A stretch of DNA of 64,000 nt from Lithodes maja (GCA_037953745.1 JBAKBP010000678.1:124001-188000); one strand, 5' to 3'. Numbered from the stretch's first letter, positions 40,341-52,414 are shown. The notes: generated from the letters alone by a model not told the origin. Translations and numbers: made by a program.

Positions 40341-42055
40341 TGTTATGCCCTGATTTTATTCAGGTTTAACTATTAATTAGGGCGAGTTCTTTCGAGACTG
40401 GAATATCCAAATTCACACAAATACATATAAGGAAGACAATAGGGATATAGATAATATCGAAATATGGTTTGCTATACAGTTTATTCACTTAAGTCCTAAA
40501 TACATAACTGAGGGCTAAAGATGCTATCATAAGTATTTCATAGGGTACTAGCAGGGGTACCCGGTGTTGCCCGGGTTTAAATTTAATAATAATACTGTAC
40601 CACCATAATCACCATCACTACTACCACCACTACTACCATAATCACCATCATCAATCACTACTACCACAATCATCACAATACTACTACTACCATAATCACC
40701 GGCCTCGACCTCCTTGTGCCTCATTAAACGGCGACCTCGATTTCGGCCGCTAAATGACCTCCGATTATGGATCTGACCTCATCCGTACCCCCATTTTGGG
40801 GGGCTGCGAACAACTTTTGTTTCATACACCTTTTCGATCGGAGGCCTCCTTCTGCCCCAAACGGCCATTTTTTCATTTTGTTTTCGATTTCGGCCTCGAA
40901 ACGACCTCCGATCGTGGCCTCGCCCCCTCTATGACCTGACCCAGGTCAATTGGCACCCACATGCAAAGTTTCAGCTCACCAGGTCCAAAACTGCGGCCGC
41001 CTATTAAGAACACACAGACAGACAAACAGACACACGAACTGATTTAATAATATAGACAACTCAATTTAATTTCTCCCAGCACGATCGCGGATCTAGATGG
41101 AGCTCAGGTGTATTCAATTCAACTTAGTTATGTAATCTTCTTCTGGAGAAACATATGCACTGTTCTCGTTTCGAAAGTCTTATAGTAACTTCACTAAAAT
41201 CAGGTTCTTATTAATGATTACGATTTATCTTTACTGGAAATTCTGCACGAATAATACTGGACGAGGTTATGTAAGTTCCTATATTTCGGAGCTTATGCAC
41301 TGATGGAATTATTTAGTTTGAGTTCAAGTTTTGTGGACTCTAAAATATTACGGCACTTGATGAGATTATTTTCAGAGTTCCTGAAGGGGTGAAAATCCTC
41401 TTATTTGGTATAAATTCACTTGTCTCGTAATATAAGCATTCAAGACGTATTTATCCCTGAGCACGTAGATTATTAATATTGTTCTATTTACTGGATTACT
41501 GTAACACTTGGTTTCCTTAACTCAAAGGTTAGGTTTGACGGACTCTGTTTATTTTGCACTTGGCGGAAATATGGCAGAGTTGATGATGCTTAAAATCCGT
41601 CTTATTTGGTATATTTGTTATTTATTGAGTTAGAAAGTCGTGTTAAAGATGGTTATTTCTATTGCATCTTAATATTAATCTTTTTCTATAGATTAACTTA
41701 GTGGAACACTTTTTCGAACTTTTCACGTATTTCGAGGTATTAAGAACTCTGTTTATTTGGGTCACTTTGAACTCTAACTTTGGTCATATCTCGTCACTGA
41801 TACTGAATTTTGGTAGTTTCTATATTATTTCTTTTCTTGGAAGAGATGTACACTTAGTTGAGGATTTCTTCTGATGCTCCGTGGGCCGTCCAGGTTGGCC
41901 GGTCGTGTGAAGTTTAGTTACAGTTGGGTTAATGGGCGTGGGGTCATGAATATGGCTCCATGACTAGTAATGAAACAGTTGGGCACCATATCAGACTAAC
42001 GAGAGTATTCTAAGCAAATAGCTTTAAACAAATACTCGACTAGCCTGACCTTTAT
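40341..42055 (-). repeat. LTR copy Y of the TGTTATGCCCTG family, with an embedded repeat
   Basis: Starts TGTTATGCCCTGATTTTATTC at 40,341 and contains the CTCCCAGCACGATCGCGGATC and GTGGGCCGTCCAGGTTGGCC words shared by the other LTRs. It is interrupted at 42,055 by the complete LTR element. At about 40,556-41,053 sits a foreign repeat that begins GGTACCCGGTGTTGCCCGGG, includes a (CCA/CTA) triplet region and ends with CAGACAGACAAACAGACAC. Confidence 0.65.
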
Positions 42056-45000
42056 TGTTATGCCCTGTTTTTCTACAGGTTTAACTTGGGTAATGTGAGT
42101 TCTAATTGACTGGGTATATAAGGCTGCATGCACAATACAAGATATGAGGAATAGAGAACACAAAGAAACACATGGTAGCAAGTTACACGATCACGTTTAT
42201 TGATGTACCACTGCAGAATACTTGTGTAAGACAATATAATAGAATTGAACAACACTAGCATAAGTGGATCTGGATGGAGCCTAGTCTCCCACTTCCAACG
42301 TTCAGGTATATTCTTCTGATCACGGGTTTAATTAGCAAGTTTATATTTTACTGGAAGACCTCAATATATTTGTATAATTCAATGTCACTGAGTTGACCTC
42401 TTACTGGCTGGTCGCGTATCCAAGTAGCAGCTCACAGTTAGGGTTAGACACGCGTATATTGTAGAACACGGAATCTCTAGTAACCTCATGGGGGTACTGA
42501 TCTAAGTTTTATATTCTTATGGCAGAAATACGTAGAACACAAACCAGTGGGCGAACATTAAATATCACTAGAGTTTTAATATCTGAATAAGGTAATTATG
42601 AGAGTCAAGGTCGCCTGTTAATTAAAGAGCACTGATCGCTTAGTACGTCCCAAATGGAATGGTTAAATATGAATTACACTGGGCAAGGTTTTAGCCACTT
42701 TATAGAAAGTTAATAAGTGAGTATCAAGCTAGTACTATAACACTTAGTACTAGCAACATGAATCTTGAATAGTATTGGTAGATCTGGTCCTGGTTATCTT
42801 GCTTCCGGTGATGTTGGGGGCTAACGACTGGTTCCTCGGCCGTCCAGATGGTCCAAAATGTAGGAAGTTCTCAAGTCGGATCTCTTGACGATCGTTGCTG
42901 GCTACACACTTATATACCCACGAATTTGTGTGAAGGTTATAAGGTGCACGTTAGGACTTGTACATGGACAGATGCTTCTATCAGTCTTCTCTGCCACGGA
43001 GTCTGCCGGATCTGGAATCTCACTCCGGAACAACACGAGGGCAGAGCTAGAGGTAAACTGCAGGGTAGTGACCACTGGTTGGTGTCTAGCTTTCAACTGA
43101 TTTGACTGGGGGCGGGAGCTAGATTTATAGGCTCGGTTCTGGACCCTGTAGACAGTAGGGATCTCGAGTCTTATGGACTTAATTGAGCTCTCAATAGATA
43201 TGGGGACTAGGTAAGATGGTATTTACTGTTGTGGCACAGGGCTATAGGAAGCCTTTATATTTTCATATAACTGAGCCTTAGTAAGAGGTACTATTTTGGC
43301 TATACTGGAAGTATTTAGGGGAGGGAGACTGGATCTACTTTGCGAGGAGGATGGGGACAGCTGTGATAGGAGCGTCTCTCTTAGATTGTGCAATCTTCAT
43401 TCTATGGTATAGCTGAGGTGCTAATTTAGTGATCAGAGCATGCAAGAAAGGTAAATGGTTTATTGTGAGTTAATAGAGGTTAGTAAAGGTGTTAGTCATG
43501 CATGGTTAGTTCATTGATAGGAAGAATTCCTGTGTTACCTGGCAATGACTCATAAGTCAAAACAGGGTCAGGTATACCTCCGCGGGGGTGGGGGTCTCCC
43601 TCCTCGGGTGGGCAAAAAAGGGGGGCTGGGTGCCCTCTCTCTGTGATAGTCGTCCGGCGGCTGTGGCTAGGGGCTTGCCATATCACCAGTGTTCGTAATA
43701 ACCCTCTGTGTATGAGACAGATGTGGGTGTCCTTAATACCAAAACCGAAGGTGCCTTGGCTAGCTGGTTTTACTTGGCTGGTTGTTAATTGTAGGGTTTG
43801 CTGGATGTGGTGGAGACTGGGTTGCTAACTCTGCCACATTTATCTGGAAGTATGGCAATAGAAGTTAGTTACTGGCGAGGCGGCTAGCCTCGCACCGACG
43901 ACCATTGGGTGCAGGATTATGAATGGGTTGTAAGAGAATAGATGGCATGCAAGGGGCTAGTAAAGTTCTAATGTTGTTCTGGCCTACTAAGTGAAGGTAG
44001 GCTGGATAGGAGTATATATATAAAAGGTTGGAGAGCATTAGCAACGGACAATTCAAGGATCTTCAAGAGGTATGAGAGAGAGGCTAGGTCGGACAAGAGT
44101 AGAGAAGTGCGGGGTCTTAATGAGAGGGGGGGGGGGAGAGTTCAAGGGCTACAGGGAAATTTTGCCCCTAAGGTCAGCCAAATGCTACCGGGGAATGCAA
44201 CTATGGGGTGGTATATGAGTCTGGAAAAGATAGAGTTATGTGATCAGTCCGAGGGGTTATGGATACTATTAGTTGGCCCTGGGAACTGCGTTTTCTATTA
44301 AATATAAATATACCAACAACAGCGGCAGTTCGTAGGGGTACTTAGTTATTGTTTCGGGGTACTTATGACAGATACTGGTAACCAGGTTATCTTATACAAT
44401 CTCTGGTTGGGGTAAGAGGTGTATGACACGAAGTAAATTGGCGTAGTGTGGACTGTGGATACGAAGGAGGCAAGGGGAAGACGTATGACAATTGTGGAAA
44501 AGTAAATGGAAAAAGGTGAACACAATGGCGGATAAAGTACTTAACCTAAGGATTGAATACATAGATTTATGGGACGATGGGTCTTCAGAAGCTTAGTCTG
44601 GCAAGACAAGATGTTGGGGAATGTTAATATTAATACTTAATTACTAGAGGAACAATGCAAGGGGCGACTGAGCACAGGTTACATATATCTATACTCGTCA
44701 TGGGAAATGATATACGAGGTCTAGGGACAAGCGTGGGTGTTTTAACTTCTAAGATATATAACATCTACTTCTCGGATGTAAGAACATACATAGATATAAT
44801 TATGGCTGTCTGATGTGTTGGCATTGGCTCAACGTCGGGACAGGGCATGGGTGTTTTTAATATGAATGTATATTCCTGTTCATCATCTTTGTAGTTAGGA
44901 GTGTAGGACACGAGGGGGTTAGTGTACGTGAGGTGTGGAAAATGGTCAGTTTAGAAAAGGTAAATGGGTGCAGCCTGGAGCTGCTTAGCCCTGCGGGCTT

Positions 45001-45125
45001 GGGCCTGTCTGAAATGGCTGGCTCGGTCAGCTGGTCCTTTCGTTCTGTGGACCTTTCCTTTGGGTGTTTCTGTGTGGTGTTCGCTCGTGGCTTCTGTGGT
45101 GGGCTTCTTGTTCTGGGGCATTTTA
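42056..45125 (-). repeat. Left (3') LTR
   Basis: Nearly identical to 48,447-51,593 apart from scattered substitutions, a rearranged few bases near 43,407, and a missing ~68-bp block at 44,174 that the right LTR retains at about 50,576-50,643. Confidence 0.92.
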
Positions 45126-45662
45126 CTTCCCTCTCCTTCATTATAGGCTCGTCCTCAAGCCTCAAGGGTGAAGTAAAAAGAAGCATAGTCAGAAAAGTGT
45201 AGGTTAACAAGAAAAGTAGTATGACTAAGGGAAAAAAAATATAATATATAGTATATGGAAAACATGTAAATTTAAGAAAGAACAGATAATTAAGAACACA
45301 GGAAATTAAGAAGAGGTAAAGTGTTTAACAATGTATAAAGCAAATTTAAAAGATAGTCAGAGAAGTGTAGGTTAACAAGAAAAGTAGTATGACTAAGGGA
45401 AAAAAATAATATATACAGTATATGGAAAACATGTAAATTTATAGAATCATGCCCAATCGCTTAGGAATTGAAAACAATCAAAACCATTTAGTACAATAAT
45501 ATCCTCATCATCATCGGGGGGGGGGGGGGGGGGGGGTATTTAGGGTCGCCGTTAGTCTGGGTGATGGTCTGGTAATAGGGGGGGGGGGGGGTTGTGGCTT
45601 TGACCTTGGGGTTTCACTTTCACTTTGGAAGGGCGGGGTGGATATACCGTTAGTTCTTGTCT
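45126..45662. other. Noncoding 3' part of the element interior
   Basis: Includes an ~85-bp sequence present twice, 45,187-45,262 and 45,355-45,440 (AAGTGTAGGTTAACAAG ... GGAAAACATGTAAATTTA), and a G-run of about 22 at 45,517-45,536 followed by another of 10-11 at about 45,580. Purines next to the LTR (minus strand GGAGAGGGAAGTAAAA) may be the polypurine tract. Confidence 0.6.
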
Positions 45663-46280
45663 TTAGGAATGTGGGTCTGGGGGCGAGCTGGCCCGGGGCC
45701 AGTTTTGGAGGGGGGGTCTAAGTGGTTTCGGTCGGGGGTAGTGATAGGGGGGTTTTAAAGATGAAACGGGCAGGTCGAGTCGGGGTTGTTGTTGCGGAAG
45801 AGGTTGGTGCTGGGGAGGGGTTGAATTGTGTAGAGAGTTGTGGTCGTGAGCGGGGTTTGGGGAAGGGTGAGTCAGGCTGAAGGTTGAGAGTTTACTATGA
45901 TCGGGTGGTTTGGAGGTTTGGGGTGTGGGGATTTGATAGGGAGATGGTGGGGGGGGTCTGGGCAGGCAGGGTTGTGGTTTGAGAGGGGTTGAATTTGGAC
46001 TGATTTTATTTTCGGGAGAGACATGGATGGGATTTCGAGGAGTGGTTGAAGTTGAGAGGTTGATTATGTTGTTTGGGGCGAGAGAGAGAGTATTTTGGGG
46101 TTTAGCCAAGGTGGAAAAAGTTTTGTGGTTGGATTGGGATGGGAGTGGTATTTTGTCGAGCGGGATCTTTGGGGGTGGAATTTGGGGCGGGTGGGGTAAC
46201 GGTGAAGAGGGGGAGGTTGAAAGTTTAGCTGGGCTCATGATGGTGGGGGACCCACTGGTGAGCAGGTGTTCGGTACGCAT
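45663..46280 (-). pseudogene. Continuation of the Pro-rich Gag tail in a shifted frame
   Basis: 205 codons starting at Met within the last codons of the upstream Gag frame. Same composition (Pro/Ser/Thr/Gln/Asn-rich, for example PPPKIPLDKIPLPSQ). The two frames overlap at a run of nine or ten C on the minus strand (46,278-46,288), so an indel there, a sequencing error or translational slippage could join them. No enzymatic motif. Confidence 0.5.
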
Positions 46281-48427
46281 GAGGGGGGGGGGAAACCACT
46301 TTGGTGGGGGTCACGCGTGAGGGGAGGATTAACGGCGCATGTGGGAGGATCAGAGTGGTGGGGTGTGTCGGTGGCAGTGACGGTTTGTTTAGAGGTTATA
46401 TGGGATTGGTGGGTTTGTCTGTCATGAGGGGGTGAGTCAAGTGTGGGGTTTTGAAGTTTATTAGGGGTGTGAATTGTGGGGGGGTGGAAGGGAGCTACTG
46501 ACGGAAAACTGTCACAAGGGAAATTTTGTTGGTGGGGGAATAGCTGAGCATTTCTGGGGGAAGGGGGGGAACATAGTTGGGTCCCTAGGTCGTCACGCGT
46601 GAGGGGAGGATTAACGGCGCGTGTGGGAGGGTCAGGGTGGTGAGAGGTGAGCGAGTTAGGAAACGGGATTTGTTGGGGGGACTGCGGCGGGTTGGTGGGG
46701 GAAGAGTTAGGTGTAGAACAGGGGTTATTGGTAGAGGACTGATGTATTGATTTGGGGTTGTTAACAGGACGAATTTGGGGAATTTTCTTGGTGTCAGTCT
46801 CAGTCTGGTTAAAGGTTATGTGGGACTGGGGAGGATTAGTGGGGGCAGAGTTAGGCATAGGACATGGGTTATTGAGGGAGGAGTGATGTACTGATTTGGG
46901 GTTGTTAACAGGACGAGTTTGGGGAATTTTCTTGGTGGCAGTCTCGGTCTGGTTAGAGGTTATCTGGGACTGGTGAGTTTGTTTGACATGAGAGGGCGAG
47001 TCAAGTGTGGGGTTTCGAAGTTTTCTAGGGGTGTGAATTGTGTGGGGGTGGAAGGGAGCTACTGACTGAAAACTGTCACAAGCTACCGACGGAAAACTGT
47101 CACAAGGGAAATTTTGTTGGTGGGGGAATAGCTGAACATTTCTGGGGTCATGGGGAAAATATGTTGTGGTAGGCCTACATAGGTAGGCATAGCTAGAATA
47201 CGGGGCTTGTTGGGGGGGCTGCGGAGGGTTGGTGGGGGAAGAGTTAGGTGTAGAACAGGGGTTATTGGTAGAGGACTGATGTATTGATTTGGGGTTGTTA
47301 ACAGGACGAATTTTGGGAATCTTCTTGGTGGCAGTCACGGTCTGGTTAGAGGTTATCTGGGGTTGGTGGGTTTGTTTTCTGGGGTCATGGGGAAAATATG
47401 TTGTGGTAGGCCTACATAGGTAGGCATAGCTAGAATACGGGGCTTGTTGGGGGGGCTGCGGAGGGTTGGTGGGGGAAGAGTTAGGTGTAGAACAGGGGTT
47501 ATTGGTAGAGGACTGATGTATTGATTTGGGGTTGTTAACAGGACGAATTTTGGGAATCTTCTTGGTGGCAGTCACGGTCTGGTTAGCGGTTATCTGGGGT
47601 TGGTGGGTTTGTTTGACATGCATAGAAAAAGGATGGGGTTTATGGGGTAACACAATTGATGGAAGATGATCGTTGGTGGATGGCTGGGCAAGGGAAAATT
47701 TAGGGATGGTCAGAGAGGATAGAGGCAAGGAAGAGTGCACTGGGGTTGGACTTTCACCGGAAGTCATTTTGGAAGGGTGCACGGAGTCTTGGATAGGGGC
47801 TGAAGGGTTGGATAGGGGATTCATCGAACTGCGTAGGCAGTCTTCTCTGATGGAGAGCATATGTTCTTCGAATAAGCCATACGGGTCAAGATGGGCGGTG
47901 ATGTGGGGTGGGAGGATGTTTAACAATGCGGTGAAATAGAGTTCATTTTGTTGGTCGTAATCTTCATAGCTATACGTGGTCCTCACGTATCTGTAGAGTT
48001 GTATGAGGGTCACATTTATATCCCCTTCATACTTGATCTCGTCGACTTTTATTATTTTGGGGGCGACGGGGGAACCCAAAAGTGGATCTAAGATCCGGAT
48101 CACGAAGGATCGAAACTGGTTCCAGGTAAACTCTGGCGTATTCTGTGTCACAGTTTGGCGAATAAATTCTTTAAAGGTAGGCTTATCAACAAGTTGGGAA
48201 ACGGCTTCTCCCAACTGTATAATATGCAAAATTGCCATGGCGATTTTTTTGCGGTCATTATGAAGTACCACATCATACACTGGCTTTATTATGTCTAAGT
48301 AACTGGTGATATCATACGTGTTTACATCATACTTGGGAATGTGTGCGAGTGGCTGAAAATTTCGCGATGTTGCCATGCTTCTACTGTTCCAAACTTGCAG
48401 TGTAATGCAACCTTTTATCCGAATCAA
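46235..48427 (-). CDS. Gag-like protein with tandem Pro/Asn-rich repeats
   Basis: 730 aa. The start is probably Met18 (MATSRNFQPLAHIPKYD), matching MATRSHIPIPKYD of the fragment at 24,683. Residues about 18-210 form a helical capsid-like domain (YDITSYLDIIKPVYDVV, FTWNQFRSFVIRILDPL, TAHLDPYGLFEEHMLSIRE). The rest is low-complexity, with four or more copies of a module built on KKIP-x-IRPVNNPKS then PNSSPTNPPQ. One 79-residue unit is duplicated in tandem almost exactly (DNA 47,141-47,377 and 47,378-47,614). No zinc knuckle or protease. It is the only sizable ORF near the 5' end of the interior, as expected for Gag. Confidence 0.75.
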   Translation of the reverse strand: MIRIKGCITLQVWNSRSMATSRNFQPLAHIPKYDVNTYDITSYLDIIKPVYDVVLHNDRKKIAMAILHIIQLGEAVSQLVDKPTFKEFIRQTVTQNTPEFTWNQFRSFVIRILDPLLGSPVAPKIIKVDEIKYEGDINVTLIQLYRYVRTTYSYEDYDQQNELYFTALLNILPPHITAHLDPYGLFEEHMLSIREDCLRSSMNPLSNPSAPIQDSVHPSKMTSGESPTPVHSSLPLSSLTIPKFSLAQPSTNDHLPSIVLPHKPHPFSMHVKQTHQPQITANQTVTATKKIPKIRPVNNPKSIHQSSTNNPCSTPNSSPTNPPQPPQQAPYSSYAYLCRPTTTYFPHDPRKQTHQPQITSNQTVTATKKIPKIRPVNNPKSIHQSSTNNPCSTPNSSPTNPPQPPQQAPYSSYAYLCRPTTTYFPHDPRNVQLFPHQQNFPCDSFPSVACDSFQSVAPFHPHTIHTPRKLRNPTLDSPSHVKQTHQSQITSNQTETATKKIPQTRPVNNPKSVHHSSLNNPCPMPNSAPTNPPQSHITFNQTETDTKKIPQIRPVNNPKSIHQSSTNNPCSTPNSSPTNPPQSPQQIPFPNSLTSHHPDPPTRAVNPPLTRDDLGTQLCSPPSPRNAQLFPHQQNFPCDSFPSVAPFHPPTIHTPNKLQNPTLDSPPHDRQTHQSHITSKQTVTATDTPHHSDPPTCAVNPPLTRDPHQSGFPPPSCVPNTCSPVGPPPS
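47141..47614. repeat. 237-bp in-frame tandem duplication in the Gag ORF
   Basis: TCTGGGGTCATGGGG recurs at 47,141 and 47,378; period 237 bp equals 79 codons. The units are almost identical, so the duplication is young compared with the degenerate modules around it. Confidence 0.9.
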
Positions 48428-48445
48428 GAACCACCGCTGCCGCCA
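48428..48445 (-). promoter_or_regulatory. Primer-binding site, TGGCGGCAGCGG type
   Basis: On the minus strand TTGGCGGCAGCGGTGGTTC lies immediately inside the LTR. The same sequence precedes the LTR at 25,070, so it is conserved in the family. The primer tRNA was not identified. Confidence 0.65.
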
Positions 48446-48446
48446 A

Positions 48447-51400
48447 TGTTATGCCCTGTTTTTCTACAGGTTTAACTTGGGTAATGTGAGTTCTAATTGA
48501 CTGGGTATATAAGGCTGCATGCACAATACAAGATATGAGGAATAGAGAACACAAAGAAACACATGGTAGCAAGTTACACGATCACGTTTATTGATGTACC
48601 ACTGCAGAATACTTGTGTAAGACAATATAATAGAATTGAACAACACTAGCATAAGTGGATCTGGATGGAGCCTAGTCTCCCACTTCCAACGTTCAGGTAT
48701 ATTCTTCTGATCACGGGTTTAATTAGCAAGTTTATATTTTACTGGAAGACCTCAATATATTCGTATAATTCAATGTCACTGAGTTGACCTCTTACTGGCT
48801 GGTCGCGTGCCCAAGTAGCAGCTCACAGTTAGGGTTAGACACGCGTATATTGTAGAACACGGAATCTCTAGTAACCTCATGGGGGTACTGATCTAAGTTT
48901 TATATTCTTATGGCAGAAATACGTAGAACACAAATCAGTGGGCGAACGTTAGATATCACTAGAGTTTTAATATCTGAATAAGGTAATTACGAGAGTCAAG
49001 GTCGCCTGTTAATTAAAGAGCACTGATCGCTTAGTACGTCCCAAATGGAATGGTTAAATATGAATTACACTGGGCAAGGTTTTAGCCACTTTATAGAAAG
49101 TTAATAAGTGAGTATCAAGCTAGTACTATAACACTTAGTACTAGCAACATGAATCTTGAATAGTATTGGTAGATCTGGTCCTGGTTATCTTGCTTCCGGT
49201 GATGTTGGGGGCTAACGACTAGTTCCTCGGCCGTCCAGATGGTCCAAAATGTAGGAAGTTCTCAAGTCGGATCTCTTGACGATCGTTGCTGGCTACACAC
49301 TTATATACCCACGAATTTGTGTGAAGGTTATAAGGTGCACGTTAGGACTTGTACATGGACAGATGCTTCTATCAGTCTTCTCTGCCACGGAGTCTGCCGG
49401 ATCTGGAATCTCACTCCGGAACAACACGAGGGCAGAGCTAGAGGTAAACTGCAGGGTAGTGACCACTGGTTGGTGTCTAGCTTTCAACTGATTTGACTGG
49501 GGGCGGGAGCTAGATTTATAGGCTCGGTTCTGGACCCTGTAGACAGTAGGGATCTCGAGTCTTATGGACTTAATTGAGCTCTCAATAGATATGGGGACTA
49601 GGTAAGATGGTATTTACTGTTGTGGCACAGGGCTATAGGAAGCCTTTATATTTTCATATAACTGAGCCTTAGTAAGAGGTACTATTTTGGCTATACTGGA
49701 AGTATTTAGGGGAGGGAGACTGGATCTACTTTGCGAGGAGGATCGGGACAGCTGTGATAGGAGCGTCTCTCTTAGATTGTGCAATCTTCATTCTATGAAT
49801 GAATAGAATGCTGAGGTGCTAATTTAGTGATCAGAGCATGCAAGAAAGGTAAATGGTTTATTGTGAGTTAATAGAGGTTAGTAAAGGTGTTAGTCATGCA
49901 TGGTTAGTTCATTGATAGGAAGAATTCCTGTGCTACCTGGCAATGACTCATAAGTCAAAACAGGGTCAGGTATACCTCCGCGGGGGTGGGGGTCTCCCTC
50001 CTCGGGTGGGCAAAAAAGGGGGGCTGGGCGCCCTCTCTCTGTGATAGTCGTCCGGCGGCTGTGGCTAGGGGCTTGCCATATCACCAGTGTTCGTAATAAC
50101 CCTCTGTGTATGAGACAGATGTGGGTGTCCTTAATACCAAAACCGAAGGTGCCTTGGCTAGCTGGTTTTACTCGGCTGGTTGTTAATTGTAGGGTTTGCT
50201 GGATGTGGTGGAGACTGGGTTGCTAACTCTGCCACATTTATCTGGAAGTATGGCAATAGAAGTTAGTTACTGGCGAGGCGGCTAGCCTCGCACCGACGAC
50301 CATTGGGTGCAGGGTTGTGAATGGGTTGTAAGAGAATAGATGGCATGCAAGGGGCTAGTAAAGTTCTAATGTTGTTCTGGCCTACTAAGTGAAGGTAGGC
50401 TGGATAGGAGTATATATATAAAAGGTTGGAGAGCATTAGCAACGGACAATTCAAGGATCTTCAAGAGGTATGAGAGAGAGGCTAGGTCGGACAAGAGTAG
50501 AGAAGTGCGGGGTCTTAATGAGAGGGGGGGGGGGGGTGAGAGTTCAAGGGCTACAGGGAAATTTTGCCCCTAAGGTCCCTGGGCGTGGGGGTGGCATTAG
50601 GCTACAATTGATATGGAAGTTTGAAAAGGCAGTAGAATTCGTTAGCCAAATGCTACCGGGTAATGCAACTATAAAGTGGTATATGAGTCTGGAAAAGATA
50701 GAGTTATGTGATCAGTCCGAGGGGTTATGGATACTATTAGTTGGCCCTGGGAACTGCGTTTTCTATTAAATATAAATATACCAACAACAGCGGCAGTTCG
50801 TAGGGGTACTTAGTTATTGTTTCGGGGTACTTATGACAGATACTGGTAACCAGGTTATCTTATACAATCTCTGGTTGGGGTAAGAGGTGTATGACACGAA
50901 GTAAATTGGCGTAGTGTGGACTGTGGATACGAAGGAGGCAAGGGGAAGACGTATGACAATTGTGGAAAAGTAAATGGAAAAAGGTGAACACAATGGCGGA
51001 TAAAATACTTAACCTAAGGATTGAATACATAGATTTATGGGGCGATGGGTCTTCAGAAGCTTAGTCTGGCAAGACAAGATGTTGGGGAATGTTAATATTA
51101 ATACTTAATTACTAGAGGAACAATGCAAGGGGCGACTGAGCACGGGTTACATATATCTATACTCATCATGGGAAATGATATACGAGGTCTAGGGACAAGC
51201 GTGGGTGTTTTAACTTCTAAGATATATAACATCTACTTCTCGGATGTAAGAACATACATAGATATAATTATGGCTGTCTGATGTGTTGGCATTGGCTCAA
51301 CGTCGGGACAGGGCATGGGTGTTTTTAATATGAATGTATATTCCTGTTCATCATCTTTGTAGTTAGGAGTGTAGGACACGAGGGGGTTAGTGTACGTGAG

Positions 51401-51593
51401 GTGTGGAAAATGGTCAGTTTAGAAAAGGTAAATGGGTGCAGCCTGGAGCTGCTTAGCCCTGCGGGCTTGGGCCTGTCTGAAATGGCTGGCTCGGTCAGCT
51501 GGTCCTTTCGTTCTGTGGACCTTTCCTTTGGGTGTTTCTGTGTGGTGTTCGCTCGTGGCTTCTGTGGTGGGCTTCTTGTTCTGGGGCATTTTA
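48447..51593 (-). repeat. Right (5') LTR
   Basis: 3,147 bp from TGTTATGCCCTG to GGGGCATTTTA. The exact outer edge was set with the empty site at 38.66 kb. Unusually long for an animal LTR. Contains no real gene. Confidence 0.9.
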
Positions 51594-52369
51594 TTTATAT
51601 TAACCGGTGATGAAGTTCTGTTAAGGTACTCTTGAAGTAAGGTTTTAAATATTGTGTCTCAGGGTTGCCGGATTAACACAATATCGGAATAACGCAAGAA
51701 GAGTAGAGGTATTGCTCGTCTTGACTGTTCTAATCGTTATAAGAGGTTCAAAGAACTCAGGGCGGTGTTAACCTTTTAGTCGCAAATCCTGGTGGGGTGC
51801 CACAGACAATTTGCGCCTAGGATTTATATATGCAGAGCTCCCGTGAGGGTGTCTCGCTAAACCCTTCTAACACAAAATATCTTTCTAGCCTTAGATCTCT
51901 GTGAGTAATATTAGTATAATTTCCCAATTGTGAAATGTTGAAAGGTAGGTGTGCCTGTGTCTTTCAACATTTAACTATAAAGAAATATAACCTAATGAAA
52001 GTAATTAAATTAATTCCTGGGTTGCCAGAAATAATAAAGTTACTTATATATAGGTCACTGTTGTTGGATTAAAGATATTAAAATATAAGTGGAGGATTGC
52101 CTACACACTTATTATTTTAATATTTAAGATACAAACTATTAGAGGTCTCTATGTTAAATGATTGGGTTGCCACAAATAACAAAGGCCCTAGAATAGGGTT
52201 TTTATATTCACAGACAGTATAAGGACTTCGGGGTGCCGTTATCTAAAACTGTTAATGAAGGGTCAAAATAATATTTCTCCAGAGCGGGGTGCCGATCTGG
52301 AGAAAGCTTAAATTCACGTACTTCCCTTCAAACTTCCCTGGCCTAATGTGCACCAGTACTGGAGGGTAC
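51594..52369. repeat. LTR-like block X, copy 2, first part
   Basis: Aligns with 38,660-39,450. Ends at GGAGGGTAC where the LINE has inserted; the block resumes at 55,913. Confidence 0.75.
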
Positions 52370-52414
52370 TTCTGGGACTTGGAGGCATCGCACACCACTA
52401 TCCAACTCGCAGTA

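Larger units (their letters stand above)
42056..51593 (-). mobile_element. Complete gag-only LTR retrotransposon (large, non-autonomous)
   Basis: LTRs of 3,070 and 3,147 bp flank a 3.3-kb interior. Target duplication TTTAT lies at 42,051-42,055 and 51,594-51,598, and the unoccupied site CCTGACC-TTTAT-ATTAACCGG is at 38,653-38,671. The interior has a primer-binding site beside the right LTR and a Gag-like ORF, and only about 1.1 kb of noncoding DNA where pol would be. It is therefore a LARD-like element that must borrow protease, RT and integrase. Confidence 0.92.
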
